A DNA stretch of 53,118 nucleotides from DASTBU01 sp035711845 (lineage in GTDB: Bacteria > Acidobacteriota > Vicinamibacteria > Vicinamibacterales > 2-12-FULL-66-21), in assembly GCA_035711845.1 (NCBI GenBank), contig DASTBU010000129.1, positions 1 through 53,118 on the forward strand, read 5' to 3'. This document shows positions 7,781 to 16,632 of the stretch, piece after piece. Within the stretch, counting starts at the first letter, position 1, and each line of letters opens with the position of its first letter. Made by a program: the position numbers and the translations under genes. The notes beneath the pieces are model-generated. The model did no database searches. It was not told the DNA's origin and worked only from the letters and a program-made list of their open reading frames with translations.

Positions 7781-9142
7781 ATGGCTCGTAACTTGGGATT
7801 CCTGCTGGCCTGCGTGGCCATCGTCTTCGTGGCTGCTGGGACGTTGGCGTTGCGTGAGGCATCCCCCTCACCGCAAGCGCAATCGGTTCCGGCGACTGGT
7901 TCCTTCGACGCGGCGATCACTCAGAACGCCCAGCGCATGCTCGATGAAGGTCGGCGCATCTTCCGGTTCGACACGTTTGGCTCAGAGGACTTCTGGGGCG
8001 GCAGGCTGCGACTGCACGAGGCCATTGTTGGCCAGAAGCTGGGCGGGGTCGGGCCCGGTGTGAGTCCCAAGATGGCGCTGAGCCTGGGGCTCAAAGTGGA
8101 TGCCGAAGCCCTGCCGGCGGATCTGGTGGCGGCGATCAAAGCCGGGAAGGTCGACATGAACGATCCCGCGTCGACTGTCGCCCTCCTGAGAGCCAATGCC
8201 GTGCTGGGCGTAACCGCGTTTCTCAATCCCGACGGCTCGGCGAAATCCGTAGGCATTCAATGCGCGTTGTGTCATTCGACGGTCGACGATTCGTTCGCGC
8301 CCGGTATTGGCAAGCGTCTCGACGGATGGGGCAATCGCGATCTCAATATCGGCGCGATCGTGGCGACGGCGCCGAATCTCCAGCCGTTTAGCGAGCTGCT
8401 CGGCGTGGACGTGGCGACCGTCAAGGCGGTGCTGAACAGCTGGGGGCCGGGCAGATACGACGCCGAACTGAACATGGATGGAAAGGCGAAGCGTCCGGAC
8501 GGCAAGAGCGCCGCGACGATGATGCCTTCGGCGTTTGGTCTCGCCGGCGTCAACCAGCACACGTGGACGGGTGGGTGGGGCACGGTGACCTACTGGAACG
8601 CGTACGTCGCGAATACGCAGATGTATGGCAAGGGGACGTTCCTGGATTCGCGCCTGGACAACGCCAAACAGTATCCGGTGGCGGCGAAGGCTGGTTGGGG
8701 GCGCAAGCGTGACGCAACTGACTTAATCACTGCCAAGCTGCCGGCGTTGCACTTCTATCAACTGGCGATGCCGGTGCCCAAGGCGCCCGCTGGTAGCTTC
8801 GACGCCGAGGCCGCGAAGCGTGGCCAAGCCGTGTTCAATGGGACGGCCAAGTGTTCGACCTGTCACGTGCCGCCGATCTTCACGGAACCGGGCTACAACC
8901 TTCATACCGCCAAGGAGATCGGAATCGACAGTTTCCAAGCGGATCGCGGCCCTGAGCGGCGGTATGTGACGACCCCGCTGCGGGCACTATTCGATACCCA
9001 GAAGATCCATAAGGGCGGCTTCTACCACGACGGCCGGTTCCCGACCCTCGAGGCGGTCGTCGACCACTACGACAACCACCTGAAACTCAAGCTGAGTGCC
9101 GCACAGAAGCGCGAGCTGATTGAGTACCTGAAGTCGATCTAG
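7781..9142 (+). CDS. Secreted diheme c-type cytochrome, peroxidase-like (paralogue A)
   Basis: 453 residues; GGAGG lies 6 bases before ATG 7781. Residues 1-25 form a signal peptide. Two haem-binding motifs are visible: CALCH in a stretch QCALCHSTVDDSFAPGIGKRL and CSTCH in KCSTCHVPPIFTEPGYN. The C-terminal part, TTPLRALF...GGFYHDGRFPTLEAVVDHYD..L..YLKSI, is the ending typical of bacterial diheme cytochrome c peroxidase relatives. It is probably periplasmic and carries or spends electrons; peroxide reduction is not assured. A close paralogue lies at 48478-49722. A GC-rich hairpin follows the stop. Confidence 0.8.
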   Translation: MARNLGFLLACVAIVFVAAGTLALREASPSPQAQSVPATGSFDAAITQNAQRMLDEGRRIFRFDTFGSEDFWGGRLRLHEAIVGQKLGGVGPGVSPKMALSLGLKVDAEALPADLVAAIKAGKVDMNDPASTVALLRANAVLGVTAFLNPDGSAKSVGIQCALCHSTVDDSFAPGIGKRLDGWGNRDLNIGAIVATAPNLQPFSELLGVDVATVKAVLNSWGPGRYDAELNMDGKAKRPDGKSAATMMPSAFGLAGVNQHTWTGGWGTVTYWNAYVANTQMYGKGTFLDSRLDNAKQYPVAAKAGWGRKRDATDLITAKLPALHFYQLAMPVPKAPAGSFDAEAAKRGQAVFNGTAKCSTCHVPPIFTEPGYNLHTAKEIGIDSFQADRGPERRYVTTPLRALFDTQKIHKGGFYHDGRFPTLEAVVDHYDNHLKLKLSAAQKRELIEYLKSI

Positions 9143-9169
9143 CGAAACGGGCTGACGGGTCGCCTCGGC

Positions 9170-9190
9170 GCCCCGAGGTTTTCTCGGGGC
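9170..9190 (+). terminator. Hairpin after the cytochrome gene
   Basis: GCCCCGAG (9170-9177) pairs with CTCGGGGC (9183-9190) around GTTTT. The 8-bp GC-rich stem is perfect but no T run follows, so termination efficiency is uncertain. Confidence 0.45.
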
Positions 9191-9291
9191 AGCCGCTTCG
9201 AGCAAGGAAGGTGATGCGATGGCGCGCCAGCGTTTGCTCGACGTGCGCGACATCGGCCGATCGAACGCCGAGTAAACCCGAGCTCGTTTAC

Positions 9292-9744
9292 TTACAGCAA
9301 TTTCGGCAATGGACCCGTGCTGTCGCCCTGGTTGTCTTTCTTGATGCCATAGAGCTCAAGCACACTGACGAGCAGGTTGCCGGTGGGGATCGTCTTGTGG
9401 TCATCGGCGAGGTGACGGTTCGCTCGCAGCCCTAGATTCTTGCCGCCGATGAGGAAGTGCGGCACGTCGTAGTGCTGGTGCTGGTTGGAGTTGCCCATAT
9501 TGGTGCCCCACATGATTACCGTATTGTCCAGCAGGTTACCGTTGCCCTCCTGAATCCCCTTGAGCTTCTCCGCGAGATACGCCGTCGTCGACAGGTGGTA
9601 CCGGTTCAGATCAGCGTAGCGACGAATCTGAATCGGGTCGTCTTGATGGTGCGAGCCGCCATGGAAGCTGACGCTGCTGCCTCCGTACGGGAAGAGATCC
9701 CCCTTGGGGAACTTCGATCGCATGCCGGTTCTTCCTCTGACCAC
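9292..9744 (-). pseudogene. C-terminal remnant of a DUF1552 protein
   Basis: About 150 residues carry the ending of DUF1552 proteins: HGGSHH, a helix with Y..LNRYHLSTTAYLAEKL, NTVIMWGTNMGNSNQHQHYDVPHFLIGG, then GRxxNRHLADD-like residues and TGNLLVSVLELYGI. Full proteins have about 430 residues and a Tat signal, so roughly the first two thirds are missing. Upstream (to the right) the sequence is unrelated. DUF1552 genes are abundant in Acidobacteriota, Planctomycetota and Verrucomicrobiota, often beside cytochrome-type proteins. Confidence 0.7.
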
Positions 9745-9929
9745 GTTTCAGTTTGGAAGATTCGCTTCAATTTGCAGGGCTCTCAAAAACCACTTGACGG
9801 ACTGGTCGGAGCAGGCGCGACGCGTTGGTTCGGAACGATTGCCTCGAGTGCCCGGTGCGTCTTGCTCATGTGTCCGACACGAATAGCTCGCGCGATGTAG
9901 TGGATCACGATGCGATCGAAGGTTGCGTT

Positions 9930-10154
9930 ATGAAACTGGGTTTTCCGCTGAATGCTCGTCGACCGCTCGGTACGCGTCGAAAGTCGCTCCACTATTACGA
10001 GGCCATCGATCTTGAGACGGCACGCAAAGCGCAAGTAATCCTCGCTTACGAGATGAACGGCGCGCCTCTTCCAATCGAACACGGTGCACCGTTGCGACTG
10101 CGAGTCGAGCCACGGGGGCTGGCGCGACGACGTGCTCAATTACAACACGTCTGA
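9930..10154 (+). pseudogene. Remnant of a molybdopterin-dependent oxidoreductase
   Basis: From about 9975 the frame reads HYYEAIDLETARKAQVIL then AYEMNGAPLPIEHGAPLRLRVE. This is a signature stretch of the sulfite-oxidase/YedY-like Mo-cofactor family, where M-N-G-x-P-L-P-x-x-H-G-A-P-L-R lies near the end of the cofactor-binding domain. The following residues (RGLARRRAQLQHV) no longer fit, which suggests a frameshift, and the frame ends at 10154. Everything before and after is missing. It is a fragment of about 45 recognisable residues. Confidence 0.6.
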
Positions 10155-10259
10155 CGCGGGTATTTGAAACGGGAGTCTTGATGTGGCAACGCTCACAGGA
10201 GAACAAGTCATGCAGCCACGAATCGACATGCAAAGGCGGCCGTTGAAGTCCGGGGAGCG

Positions 10260-10715
10260 ATGAACAGTCTCGACGATCACGAGCGTCACGCCGGTGTGGA
10301 TCGAGGATTGATTGAGCTCGTCAAGCTACGTGCGTCGCTCATCAACGGCTGCTTGTACTGTGTCGACATGCACACCAACATCGCACGCTCGCTCGGTGAG
10401 ACAGAACAGCGTCTGTACGCCGTGAGCGTGTGGCGGGAGACACCGTTCTATTCCGAGCGCGAGCGCGCTGCGTTGGCCTGGACCGAGGCGGTCACGCTCG
10501 TCAACGTCGGTCACGTCCCGGACGACGTGTATGACCTCGCGCGACAGCATTTTGCTGAAAGGGAGTTGATCGATCTCACGTTGGCGATTGTGGCGATCAA
10601 CTCTTGGAACCGTCTGGCGATCGCGTTCAAGACCGTGCTGGGAACGTTTCAGGTCGGCGCGTCGCCATCTGCCGAAGCTGCCGCACCGGGCCCAACCGTC
10701 AACACGGGTCACTGA
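10260..10715 (+). CDS. AhpD-like / carboxymuconolactone decarboxylase family protein
   Basis: 151 residues with the CMD core ELVKLRASLINGCLYCVDMHT, including the redox CxxC (C-L-Y-C), then ETEQRLYAVSVWRETPFYSERERAALAW.EAVT and an ending DLTLAIVAINSWNRLAI. Such proteins are alkylhydroperoxidase-like. The usual N-terminus (MxxRIDMxxxxPxxxxAM) is present just upstream in another frame: ATG 10210 opens MQPRIDMQRRPLKSGER and stops at 10261-10263. One lost base near 10258 would explain this. The product from ATG 10260 keeps the active site but lacks the first helix. Confidence 0.75.
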   Translation: MNSLDDHERHAGVDRGLIELVKLRASLINGCLYCVDMHTNIARSLGETEQRLYAVSVWRETPFYSERERAALAWTEAVTLVNVGHVPDDVYDLARQHFAERELIDLTLAIVAINSWNRLAIAFKTVLGTFQVGASPSAEAAAPGPTVNTGH

Positions 10716-10731
10716 AAGGAGGCGTCAAGGG

Positions 10732-11139
10732 ATGATCACGTTAAAACGCGCTTACGACCCGGTCTCTCGCACCGACGGCACCCGCTTTCTCGTAGAGCGG
10801 CTGTGGCCTCGTGGTGTCACAAAAACGGACCTGCGAATCGATGCATGGCTGAAGGATGCCGGACCCAGCACCGAATTGCGAAAGTGGTTCCGTCACGATC
10901 CGGACAAGTGGGCGGACTTTCGTCGTCGCTACTTCCGTGAGCTTGATTCGCGACCGGAGGCCTGGCACCCGATCGTGTCGGCGGCCCGGCTTGGCACGGT
11001 GACACTCGTTTACAGCTCACATGACACACACCACAACAATGCCGTTGCCTTGCAGCACTACGTACAAACGAAGTTGCGCCGGTCGACCGCGTCCAAGCGT
11101 AGGGCCACGACATACAGGGCGCCGCGATCGGTGCGGTGA
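10732..11139 (+). CDS. DUF488 family protein (short form)
   Basis: 135 residues from ATG 10732, preceded by AGGAGG at a good distance. Motifs of the YeaO-like DUF488 group: RAYDP, GTRFLVERLWPRGV, LRIDAWLKDAGPSTELRKWFRHDP and the closing TLVYSSHDTHHNNAVAL. Function is not established for the family. The stop overlaps the GTG start of the next gene, so the two are translationally coupled. A second, longer DUF488 protein is at 17848-18477. Confidence 0.85.
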   Translation: MITLKRAYDPVSRTDGTRFLVERLWPRGVTKTDLRIDAWLKDAGPSTELRKWFRHDPDKWADFRRRYFRELDSRPEAWHPIVSAARLGTVTLVYSSHDTHHNNAVALQHYVQTKLRRSTASKRRATTYRAPRSVR

Positions 11140-12098
11140 ATGGCTTCATGATGCACGGCCAAGCTTCGCTCACGTTCGTGGCGAGGCCCATTCCGCCGTT
11201 CCGCCTCGACCTCACGGTGTGGGCGCTACGGCGCCGTCCGCGCAACCTTATCGACCGCTGGGATGGCACGACGTATCGACGTGTGATCGTGGTGGGAGGA
11301 AGACCGACCGAACTGGCGGCGCGACAGGCAGGGTCGTCTGCCGCACCGACGCTGATCGTGACCGCAACACCATCACCTCGAGCGTCGTCAGAGAAACGCC
11401 GCGTGCGATCGCTTCTCGGTCAGCTGCTCGGGATTCGGGTCGACTTGACCGATTGGTACCGGACAGCCTCTGGCGATGCGCGATTGGGGCCGCTTGCCGG
11501 CAGGTTCCTGGGCATGAAGCCTCCCCGGTTTCCGACGGTATTCGAAGCCGTGGTCAACGCGTTCGCGTGCCAACAGTTGTCGCTGGAAGTGGGTCTCGAA
11601 TTGCTCAATCGCCTGGCGGCACTGTGCGGCGCGCGAGCCGGCACACGGAGTGACGTGCGATTTGCGTTCCCTACAGCTCACGACGTGGCGCGGCTCTCGC
11701 CGGAGAAGTATCGGGCGATTGGATTCAGCCGGCAGAAGGCCCATGCGCTAGTCACTCTCGCGCGGGCGGTCACGCGCGAAGGATTGGATCTCGAGACGCT
11801 TGCTCACGCGGACGACGCTGTGATCCGGGGCCGCCTGCTCGAATTGCAGGGAGTTGGCCGATGGAGTGCGGAGTACGTGCTGCTCAGAGGTCTCGGTCGC
11901 TTGGACGTGTTCCCCGGTGATGACGTGGGCGCTCAGAAGGGGCTGGCTCGATGGCTTGGGCGCTCAAGCCGGCTGGACTATGACGGCGTGAGTCGAGCGG
12001 TCAAGCGATGGTCCCCGTTCGCGGGCATGGTGTATCTGCATCTGCTGCTCAACGGGCTATCGCGGGCTGGCGTTCTGGAGCCAGATGCGCACTCCTAA
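11136..12098 (+). CDS. DNA-3-methyladenine glycosylase II (AlkA-like, HhH-GPD)
   Basis: Up to 320 residues; GTG 11136 overlaps the previous stop, and ATG 11148 or 11151 are alternatives. The C-terminal half is an HhH-GPD base-excision glycosylase: AFPTVFEAVVNAFACQQLS-like entry (FEAVVNAFACQQLS), FPTAHDVARLSPEKYRAIGFSRQKA, the helix-hairpin-helix LQGVGRWSAEYVLLRGLGRLDVFPGDDVG, where the catalytic Asp follows F-P-G-D. It should remove alkylated bases from DNA. The N-terminal 100 residues match the AlkA_N-like beta domain only loosely. Confidence 0.82.
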   Translation: MNGFMMHGQASLTFVARPIPPFRLDLTVWALRRRPRNLIDRWDGTTYRRVIVVGGRPTELAARQAGSSAAPTLIVTATPSPRASSEKRRVRSLLGQLLGIRVDLTDWYRTASGDARLGPLAGRFLGMKPPRFPTVFEAVVNAFACQQLSLEVGLELLNRLAALCGARAGTRSDVRFAFPTAHDVARLSPEKYRAIGFSRQKAHALVTLARAVTREGLDLETLAHADDAVIRGRLLELQGVGRWSAEYVLLRGLGRLDVFPGDDVGAQKGLARWLGRSSRLDYDGVSRAVKRWSPFAGMVYLHLLLNGLSRAGVLEPDAHS

Positions 12099-12320
12099 GG
12101 AATCGATCCGCGAGGCGATCGCTCCCGGGGCAGACATACGGGGTGCGCCGAGGAATCGGGGCGCGCGTGTCAGCATGGCCGCTTTTGTGGCTGGTCTCGC
12201 CAGACCCTACCGGCTTGGCTACGACTGGGAGCATTCGCACGCACTCGATCTGTCGGATGCGGGGTTGCGAGCCGATCTCGAGGGCAGAGCGGAGGGCACC
12301 GCGGAAAGACTCGCTATCGA
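12099..12320. other. Intergenic stretch, no gene supported
   Basis: A frame of 80 codons (12085-12327) crosses this stretch, but it overlaps both neighbours, has no recognisable motif and no good ribosome-binding site. No dyad or convincing sigma-54 promoter was seen. Confidence 0.4.
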
Positions 12321-12818
12321 ATGCTGACCTCATTCCCTGCCGATCTCTACGGCCGGATCGTTGCCGGGTCGCCGGATGCGATCTTGATATGCGATCCCAC
12401 GGGGATAGTGCGGTATTGGAACGCGGCAGCTGAGCGGGTCTTTGGTTTCGGTCCCGCGGAGGCGGTCGGTGCCTCCATGGAGCTCATCATCCCCGAGCGG
12501 CTTCGCGCCAAGCATTGGGCTGGATGGAAAGAGACCATGAGGACCGGCCTCACGCATTACAGTGAGGGCCAATTGCTCGCGGTGCCGGCGACCACGAAGG
12601 ACGGCCGGCGGATCTCGATCGAGTTCTCGATCCAGCTAGTAAAAGGAGCTGACAATCGAATCGAGTGGGTGGTGGCGATCATTCGCGACGTGACCGAGCG
12701 CTATGGTCGTGAGAAGGCAATGCGCGCGGAAGTGACGGCTCTGAAGACGGAGGGCCACTCGTCGCCGCCGAGGGGACCCCTCACCGGTTCATCAAACCTG
12801 TCAGGACGTGACCAGTAA
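12321..12818 (+). CDS. Single PAS-domain protein
   Basis: 165 residues. Residues 5-125 form one PAS domain: FPADLYGRIVAGSPDAILICDPTG, IVRYWNAAAERVFGF, AEAVGASMELIIPERLR, then the PAC part DGRRISIEFSIQLV...WVVAIIRDVTERY. No kinase, cyclase or other output domain follows; the last 35 residues look disordered. It may sense redox state or a small ligand and act through a partner. The 3' end overlaps the 3' end of pgl on the other strand by 18 bp. Confidence 0.8.
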   Translation: MLTSFPADLYGRIVAGSPDAILICDPTGIVRYWNAAAERVFGFGPAEAVGASMELIIPERLRAKHWAGWKETMRTGLTHYSEGQLLAVPATTKDGRRISIEFSIQLVKGADNRIEWVVAIIRDVTERYGREKAMRAEVTALKTEGHSSPPRGPLTGSSNLSGRDQ

Positions 12819-13547
12819 ACGGCCGTGCCAGTGTTCGGCGGCCCGATCGACCCACCAAATCAGTCTTCCCTTTGTGAATCGGATGCCGGCCGCCGGGTAG
12901 CTGCTCGGGTCGGGAACACCTGTGAGCACGTGGTGTAGCGCGTGGGCCTTATCCGACCCTGCCACGAGGACGTAGATGTTCGTGGCTCGAGTGAGTGCTG
13001 GCAGGGTCAGCGTGAGGCGCAACGGCGGATTGGCCGGTGTCTCCACCGCGGCGACCCAGCGCGTTCGCTCGCTGATCGCTGGTGATCCCGGGAATAGCGA
13101 AGCCGTATGTCCTTCTTCTCCGAGCCCGAGGAGGATCAGGTCGAAGTGCGGCCAATCAGTGCCAAAGTAGTTCTTCAGTGTTCGTTCATATTCTCGGGCG
13201 TCGGCGTCCGGGGATGACGAGTGCGTCGGCATCGGATGGATGTTCGCGGCCGGACACGGGACGAGGTCCAACAATGTTTCCCTCGCCATCCGGTAATTAC
13301 TGGCTGGATCGCGGGGCGACACGTACCGCTCGTCCCCCCAGAAGACGTGTATGGATGGCCACGGGATCTGATCTCTAAATTCAGATGCCAGCAAGCCGTA
13401 GAAGGTGCGCGGCGTACTTCCGCCACACAGCGCGAGGGAACATCTCCCCGTACTTCGCACGGAGTCGTTGATCGTTCTGACAGCAGCCTCGGCCGCTCGC
13501 AGGCTCAGCTCGTTCACGTCAGCAAACACGCGCACATCCTGTTTCAT
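12801..13547 (-). CDS. pgl: 6-phosphogluconolactonase
   Basis: 248 residues from ATG 13547. Family motifs: LALCGGSTPRTFY for the sugar-phosphate loop, VFWGDERYVSPRDPASNYRMA, and the signature LILLGLGEEGHTASLFPGSPA with the catalytic His. It hydrolyses 6-phosphogluconolactone to 6-phosphogluconate in the cytoplasm. It is the last gene of a minus-strand pentose-phosphate operon and starts 5 bp after the gluconokinase stop. The usual partner glucose-6-phosphate dehydrogenase is not in the window; the lactone made by glucose dehydrogenase is unphosphorylated, so direct coupling to that enzyme would need relaxed specificity. Confidence 0.92.
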   Translation of the reverse strand: MKQDVRVFADVNELSLRAAEAAVRTINDSVRSTGRCSLALCGGSTPRTFYGLLASEFRDQIPWPSIHVFWGDERYVSPRDPASNYRMARETLLDLVPCPAANIHPMPTHSSSPDADAREYERTLKNYFGTDWPHFDLILLGLGEEGHTASLFPGSPAISERTRWVAAVETPANPPLRLTLTLPALTRATNIYVLVAGSDKAHALHHVLTGVPDPSSYPAAGIRFTKGRLIWWVDRAAEHWHGRLLVTS

Positions 13548-13552
13548 CCTGT

Positions 13553-14086
13553 TTAGACCTTCTTTACCCGGGCCTCGGCCGCGCCTGCTGCACGACATGG
13601 CATGCGCAACTGCGACAGGATTTTCTCCACGAGCACGGTGGGTGGCGCTGATATATCGACGACGAGAGCGTCGGACGGCTCCTCCAACGCATCGAACTGG
13701 CTCGCAAGCATGTCGGCCTTCATGAAGTGGCTCGACCGGTGCGTCAGCCGAGCGCGAATGAGTTCGATAGAGCCTTTCAAATACACCCAGGTAATCGGGA
13801 CGCCTTCGGCCAGGACCGTCCGATATCGCTGCTTGAGCGCGGAGCATGCAACGACCAGATCCTGGCCGCGTTCGAAACAGTCCAGGATACGGGCATGGAT
13901 GGCGGCGAGCCACGGGGCACGATCGGCATCCGTCAACGGAGTCCCATGACTCATCTTGTCGACGTTCTCGTTGGAGTGTAGTGAGTCGCCCTCGAGAAAC
14001 GGGCAGTTCATCGCGTTCGCCAGCAACGTGCCGACAGTTGTTTTTCCGGACCCTGCGACTCCAATGACCGCGATGATCATGCGCAC
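13553..14086 (-). CDS. gntK: Gluconokinase
   Basis: 177 residues from about 14086. P-loop GVAGSGKTT at residues 9-17, then FLEGDSLHSNENVDKMSHGTPLTDADRAPWL, the gluconate-binding region of GntK kinases, and VVACSALKQRYR. It phosphorylates gluconate to 6-phosphogluconate with ATP. The substrate can come from glucose dehydrogenase (27955-29049), so this gene lets free glucose enter the pentose phosphate pathway without a hexokinase. The C-terminal 15 residues are extra compared with E. coli GntK. Confidence 0.92.
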   Translation of the reverse strand: MRMIIAVIGVAGSGKTTVGTLLANAMNCPFLEGDSLHSNENVDKMSHGTPLTDADRAPWLAAIHARILDCFERGQDLVVACSALKQRYRTVLAEGVPITWVYLKGSIELIRARLTHRSSHFMKADMLASQFDALEEPSDALVVDISAPPTVLVEKILSQLRMPCRAAGAAEARVKKV

Positions 14087-14128
14087 TCCTTCCCACTTTC
14101 AACGAACAACGTTCTCCCGGGTCGTTCC

Positions 14129-14968
14129 TCACGCGGTCTGTGCGCGAAGAACGTACCTCTCCATTGCCCGCGCGAAGCCTTCGTCCGTATTAGACGTGGT
14201 GACGAACGTGGCGGCGTGCTGGACGTCCGCATTCGCGTTGCCCATGGCAATGCTCAACCCGCTCTTCCTGAACATCAGCACATCGTTCGGCATGTCCCCA
14301 ATGGTCACGATCTGTGCGATGGGTATGGCCAAGAGCGCCGACAGCGCGCTGACCACCTCTCCCTTGTTGGCCTTCGGGTGTGTCACGTCCAAGTAATACG
14401 GTTGGGATAGAGCGGCAGACACGCGTTGACCGAACTGCTGCTGCACCTCTGTGACACAACGGGCCATGGTCTCATCGTCATCGCTCACGCCGACGATCTT
14501 GACGACCCGATCCAATAGACCCTCGTACGTGGGCACGACGGTCGGTGGAAACTTGACTGTCCACTCTTCCCGATCCACGTGAGGGCCGTGGCGTGACATG
14601 ACATACCAATCTTTGTCGACGTACACCCAAACGTCGAGCTGATGTTTCGTCAAGATGTCGATGACCGGCTGCGCGGCCGTGCCGGGGACGAGATGTTCGC
14701 GAATGACGGAGAGGTCCGGACGAACGACCAGCCCACCGTTGAATGCGGTGATCGGAACTTTGAGCTGAAGCTCATCGATCAACGCCTTCATGCCGCGTGG
14801 AGGGCGGCCACTCGTGATCGTGAAGCCGACGCCAGCCTCGATGATTCTGCGGACAACCGCACGAGCCCACGGCGTCAGGAGTTTCTCTGGCGTGACCAGC
14901 GTTCCATCAACATCCGCCACGACCAGGCGCACATCATCCGGCACGCCGACCGCGCTCGGTGCAGTCAT
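14129..14968 (-). CDS. Cof-type HAD-IIB sugar-phosphate phosphatase
   Basis: 279 residues from ATG 14968. The ATG overlaps the pgi stop (ATGA), so the two are coupled. HAD motifs: VVADVDGTLVT with the two catalytic Asps, TITSGRPPRGM, a Lys in HPKANKG, and VTIGDMPNDVLMFRKSGLSIAMGNA. The C2-type cap is characteristic of Cof/YidA-like phosphatases that act on sugar phosphates. Its place between pgi and gntK suggests a hexose- or pentose-phosphate substrate, perhaps overflow control, but the exact one cannot be read from sequence. Confidence 0.85.
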   Translation of the reverse strand: MTAPSAVGVPDDVRLVVADVDGTLVTPEKLLTPWARAVVRRIIEAGVGFTITSGRPPRGMKALIDELQLKVPITAFNGGLVVRPDLSVIREHLVPGTAAQPVIDILTKHQLDVWVYVDKDWYVMSRHGPHVDREEWTVKFPPTVVPTYEGLLDRVVKIVGVSDDDETMARCVTEVQQQFGQRVSAALSQPYYLDVTHPKANKGEVVSALSALLAIPIAQIVTIGDMPNDVLMFRKSGLSIAMGNANADVQHAATFVTTSNTDEGFARAMERYVLRAQTA

Positions 14969-16626
14969 GCCGCGGAGCCTCGGAGTCCGACCCTCATTCG
15001 GTGATAACGGCGGATGAGTGCGTTCGTCGAGCTGTCGTGCGCCAATGGATCGACATGGCCTTTGAGTTCGGGCGCGATGCGCTTCGCCAACACCTTGCCC
15101 AGTTCGACACCCCATTGATCGAACGAGTCGATCTGCCAGATCGTCCCCTGCGTGACCACGCTGTGCTCATAGAGCGCGATCAGCGCGCCGAGCGCCTCCG
15201 GCGTCAGTCGTTCCGCCAGGATTGTGTTCGTCGGACGATTGCCTTCACAGGTGCGATGTGCGACCAGCCGCTCTGCCGTGCCCTCCGCGCGTACCTCCTC
15301 GGGGGTCTTGCCGAACGCCAGCGCCTCGGTTTGTGCGAAGACGTTGGCCATGAGCAAGTCGTGATGATCGTCCAACGGATTCAGCGTCTGGCCGAAGCCG
15401 ATGACGTCACACGGAATCACGCGGGTTCCCTGGTGGAGCAACTGGTAAAACGAGTGCTGGCCGTTCGTGCCGGGCGCGCCCCAATAAATCGGTCCCGTCT
15501 GATAGTCGACCCGAACCCCTTCTCGCGTCACGTGCTTACCGTTGCTTTCCATGGTGAGCTGCTGCAAGTACGCCGGAAAACGCTTGAGATATTCGTCGTA
15601 GGGCAGGATCGCGATGGTTGAGACGTCGAAGAAATTGACGTACCAGACAGTCAGCAGGCCCATGAGGACCGGCAGATTTCGATCGAACGGGGCGCTACGG
15701 AAATGCTCGTCCATTGCGCGGAAGCCAGCGAGCATCGCGCGAAAGTTTTCAGGGCCAACCGCGAGCATGGTCGATAGGCCAATGGCAGATTCCATCGAGT
15801 AGCGGCCGCCTACCCAGTCCCAGAAGCCAAACATGTGGTCGGTGTCGATCCCGAATCTCGCCACGGCGTCGGCATTAGTCGAGACCGCGACGAAGTGTCG
15901 GCTGATGGAACCTTCGCCAAGCGTGGTGACTACCCAATGGCGGGCTGCCTGCGCGTTCGCCATTGTCTCGAGCGTCGTGAACGTCTTGGATGAGACGATG
16001 AACAGCGTCTCAGCAGGATCAAGATCGCGCGTAGCCTCCACGAAGTCGGTGCCGTCCACGTTTGACACGAAGCGGAAGGTCAGATCGCGGGCGCTGAACT
16101 GCTTCAGCGCTTCATACGCCATGGCCGGGCCGAGATCGGAGCCGCCGATCCCGATGTTGATGACCGTGCGCACGCGCCGCCCTGTATGGCCGCGCCAACT
16201 CCCATCCCGGACCTGATCGGCGAACGCCGCCATTCGATCGAGCACGTCGTGCACATGGGGAACGACATCGTCGCCGTCGAGGAGGATCTTCTCGCCGCGT
16301 GGCGCGCGGAGAGCCACGTGGAGTACGGCCCGCCTTTCGGTGGTGTTGATTCGATCGCCGCGGAACATCGCCTCGATGCGCTCACGTAAGCCGCAGGCGT
16401 TGGCCAGGTCCGCTAGGAGGCGGATGGTCTCGTCGGTGACATGATTCTTGGAGTAGTCGAGGTACAGACCGGCGGCTTCCACCGCGAATCGCTCGCCCCG
16501 TGAGGGGTCGGCGGCAAACAGCGAACGCAGGTGCGAATCGCGTATCTGCTCGGCGTGCGCTTCGAGTGCCTTCCACGCGGGGAACGCCGTCAAGCCTGTT
16601 CGCCGCGTTGACACGCTGGTCGTCAT
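14965..16626 (-). CDS. pgi: Glucose-6-phosphate isomerase
   Basis: 553 residues, a full-length Pgi. Visible motifs: VINIGIGGSDLGPAMAYEAL, FVSNVDGTDF, FIVSSKTFTTLETMANA, FGFWDWVGGRYS, the signature MESNGKHVTREG, GTNGQHSFYQLLHQG and a C-terminal DSFDQWGVELGKVLA with the catalytic Lys region. It interconverts glucose-6-phosphate and fructose-6-phosphate, here closing a pentose-phosphate cycle with transaldolase and transketolase. It starts 6 bp after the gnd stop and overlaps the HAD gene. Confidence 0.96.
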   Translation of the reverse strand: MTTSVSTRRTGLTAFPAWKALEAHAEQIRDSHLRSLFAADPSRGERFAVEAAGLYLDYSKNHVTDETIRLLADLANACGLRERIEAMFRGDRINTTERRAVLHVALRAPRGEKILLDGDDVVPHVHDVLDRMAAFADQVRDGSWRGHTGRRVRTVINIGIGGSDLGPAMAYEALKQFSARDLTFRFVSNVDGTDFVEATRDLDPAETLFIVSSKTFTTLETMANAQAARHWVVTTLGEGSISRHFVAVSTNADAVARFGIDTDHMFGFWDWVGGRYSMESAIGLSTMLAVGPENFRAMLAGFRAMDEHFRSAPFDRNLPVLMGLLTVWYVNFFDVSTIAILPYDEYLKRFPAYLQQLTMESNGKHVTREGVRVDYQTGPIYWGAPGTNGQHSFYQLLHQGTRVIPCDVIGFGQTLNPLDDHHDLLMANVFAQTEALAFGKTPEEVRAEGTAERLVAHRTCEGNRPTNTILAERLTPEALGALIALYEHSVVTQGTIWQIDSFDQWGVELGKVLAKRIAPELKGHVDPLAHDSSTNALIRRYHRMRVGLRGSAA

Positions 16627-16632
16627 GTGGGC

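Noticed and set aside
7378..7920. 180-codon minus-strand frame over the cytochrome start and GH15 start
   Set aside because: It lies opposite two real genes and has no motif; it looks like a GC-rich shadow frame.
9746..9758. TTTC-AGTTT-GGAA resembling a dyad
   Set aside because: Single degenerate site next to a remnant, no partner at 18-20 bp and no promoter.
12085..12327. 80-codon plus-strand frame between the AlkA-like and PAS genes
   Set aside because: Overlaps both neighbours, no ribosome-binding site, no recognisable motif.
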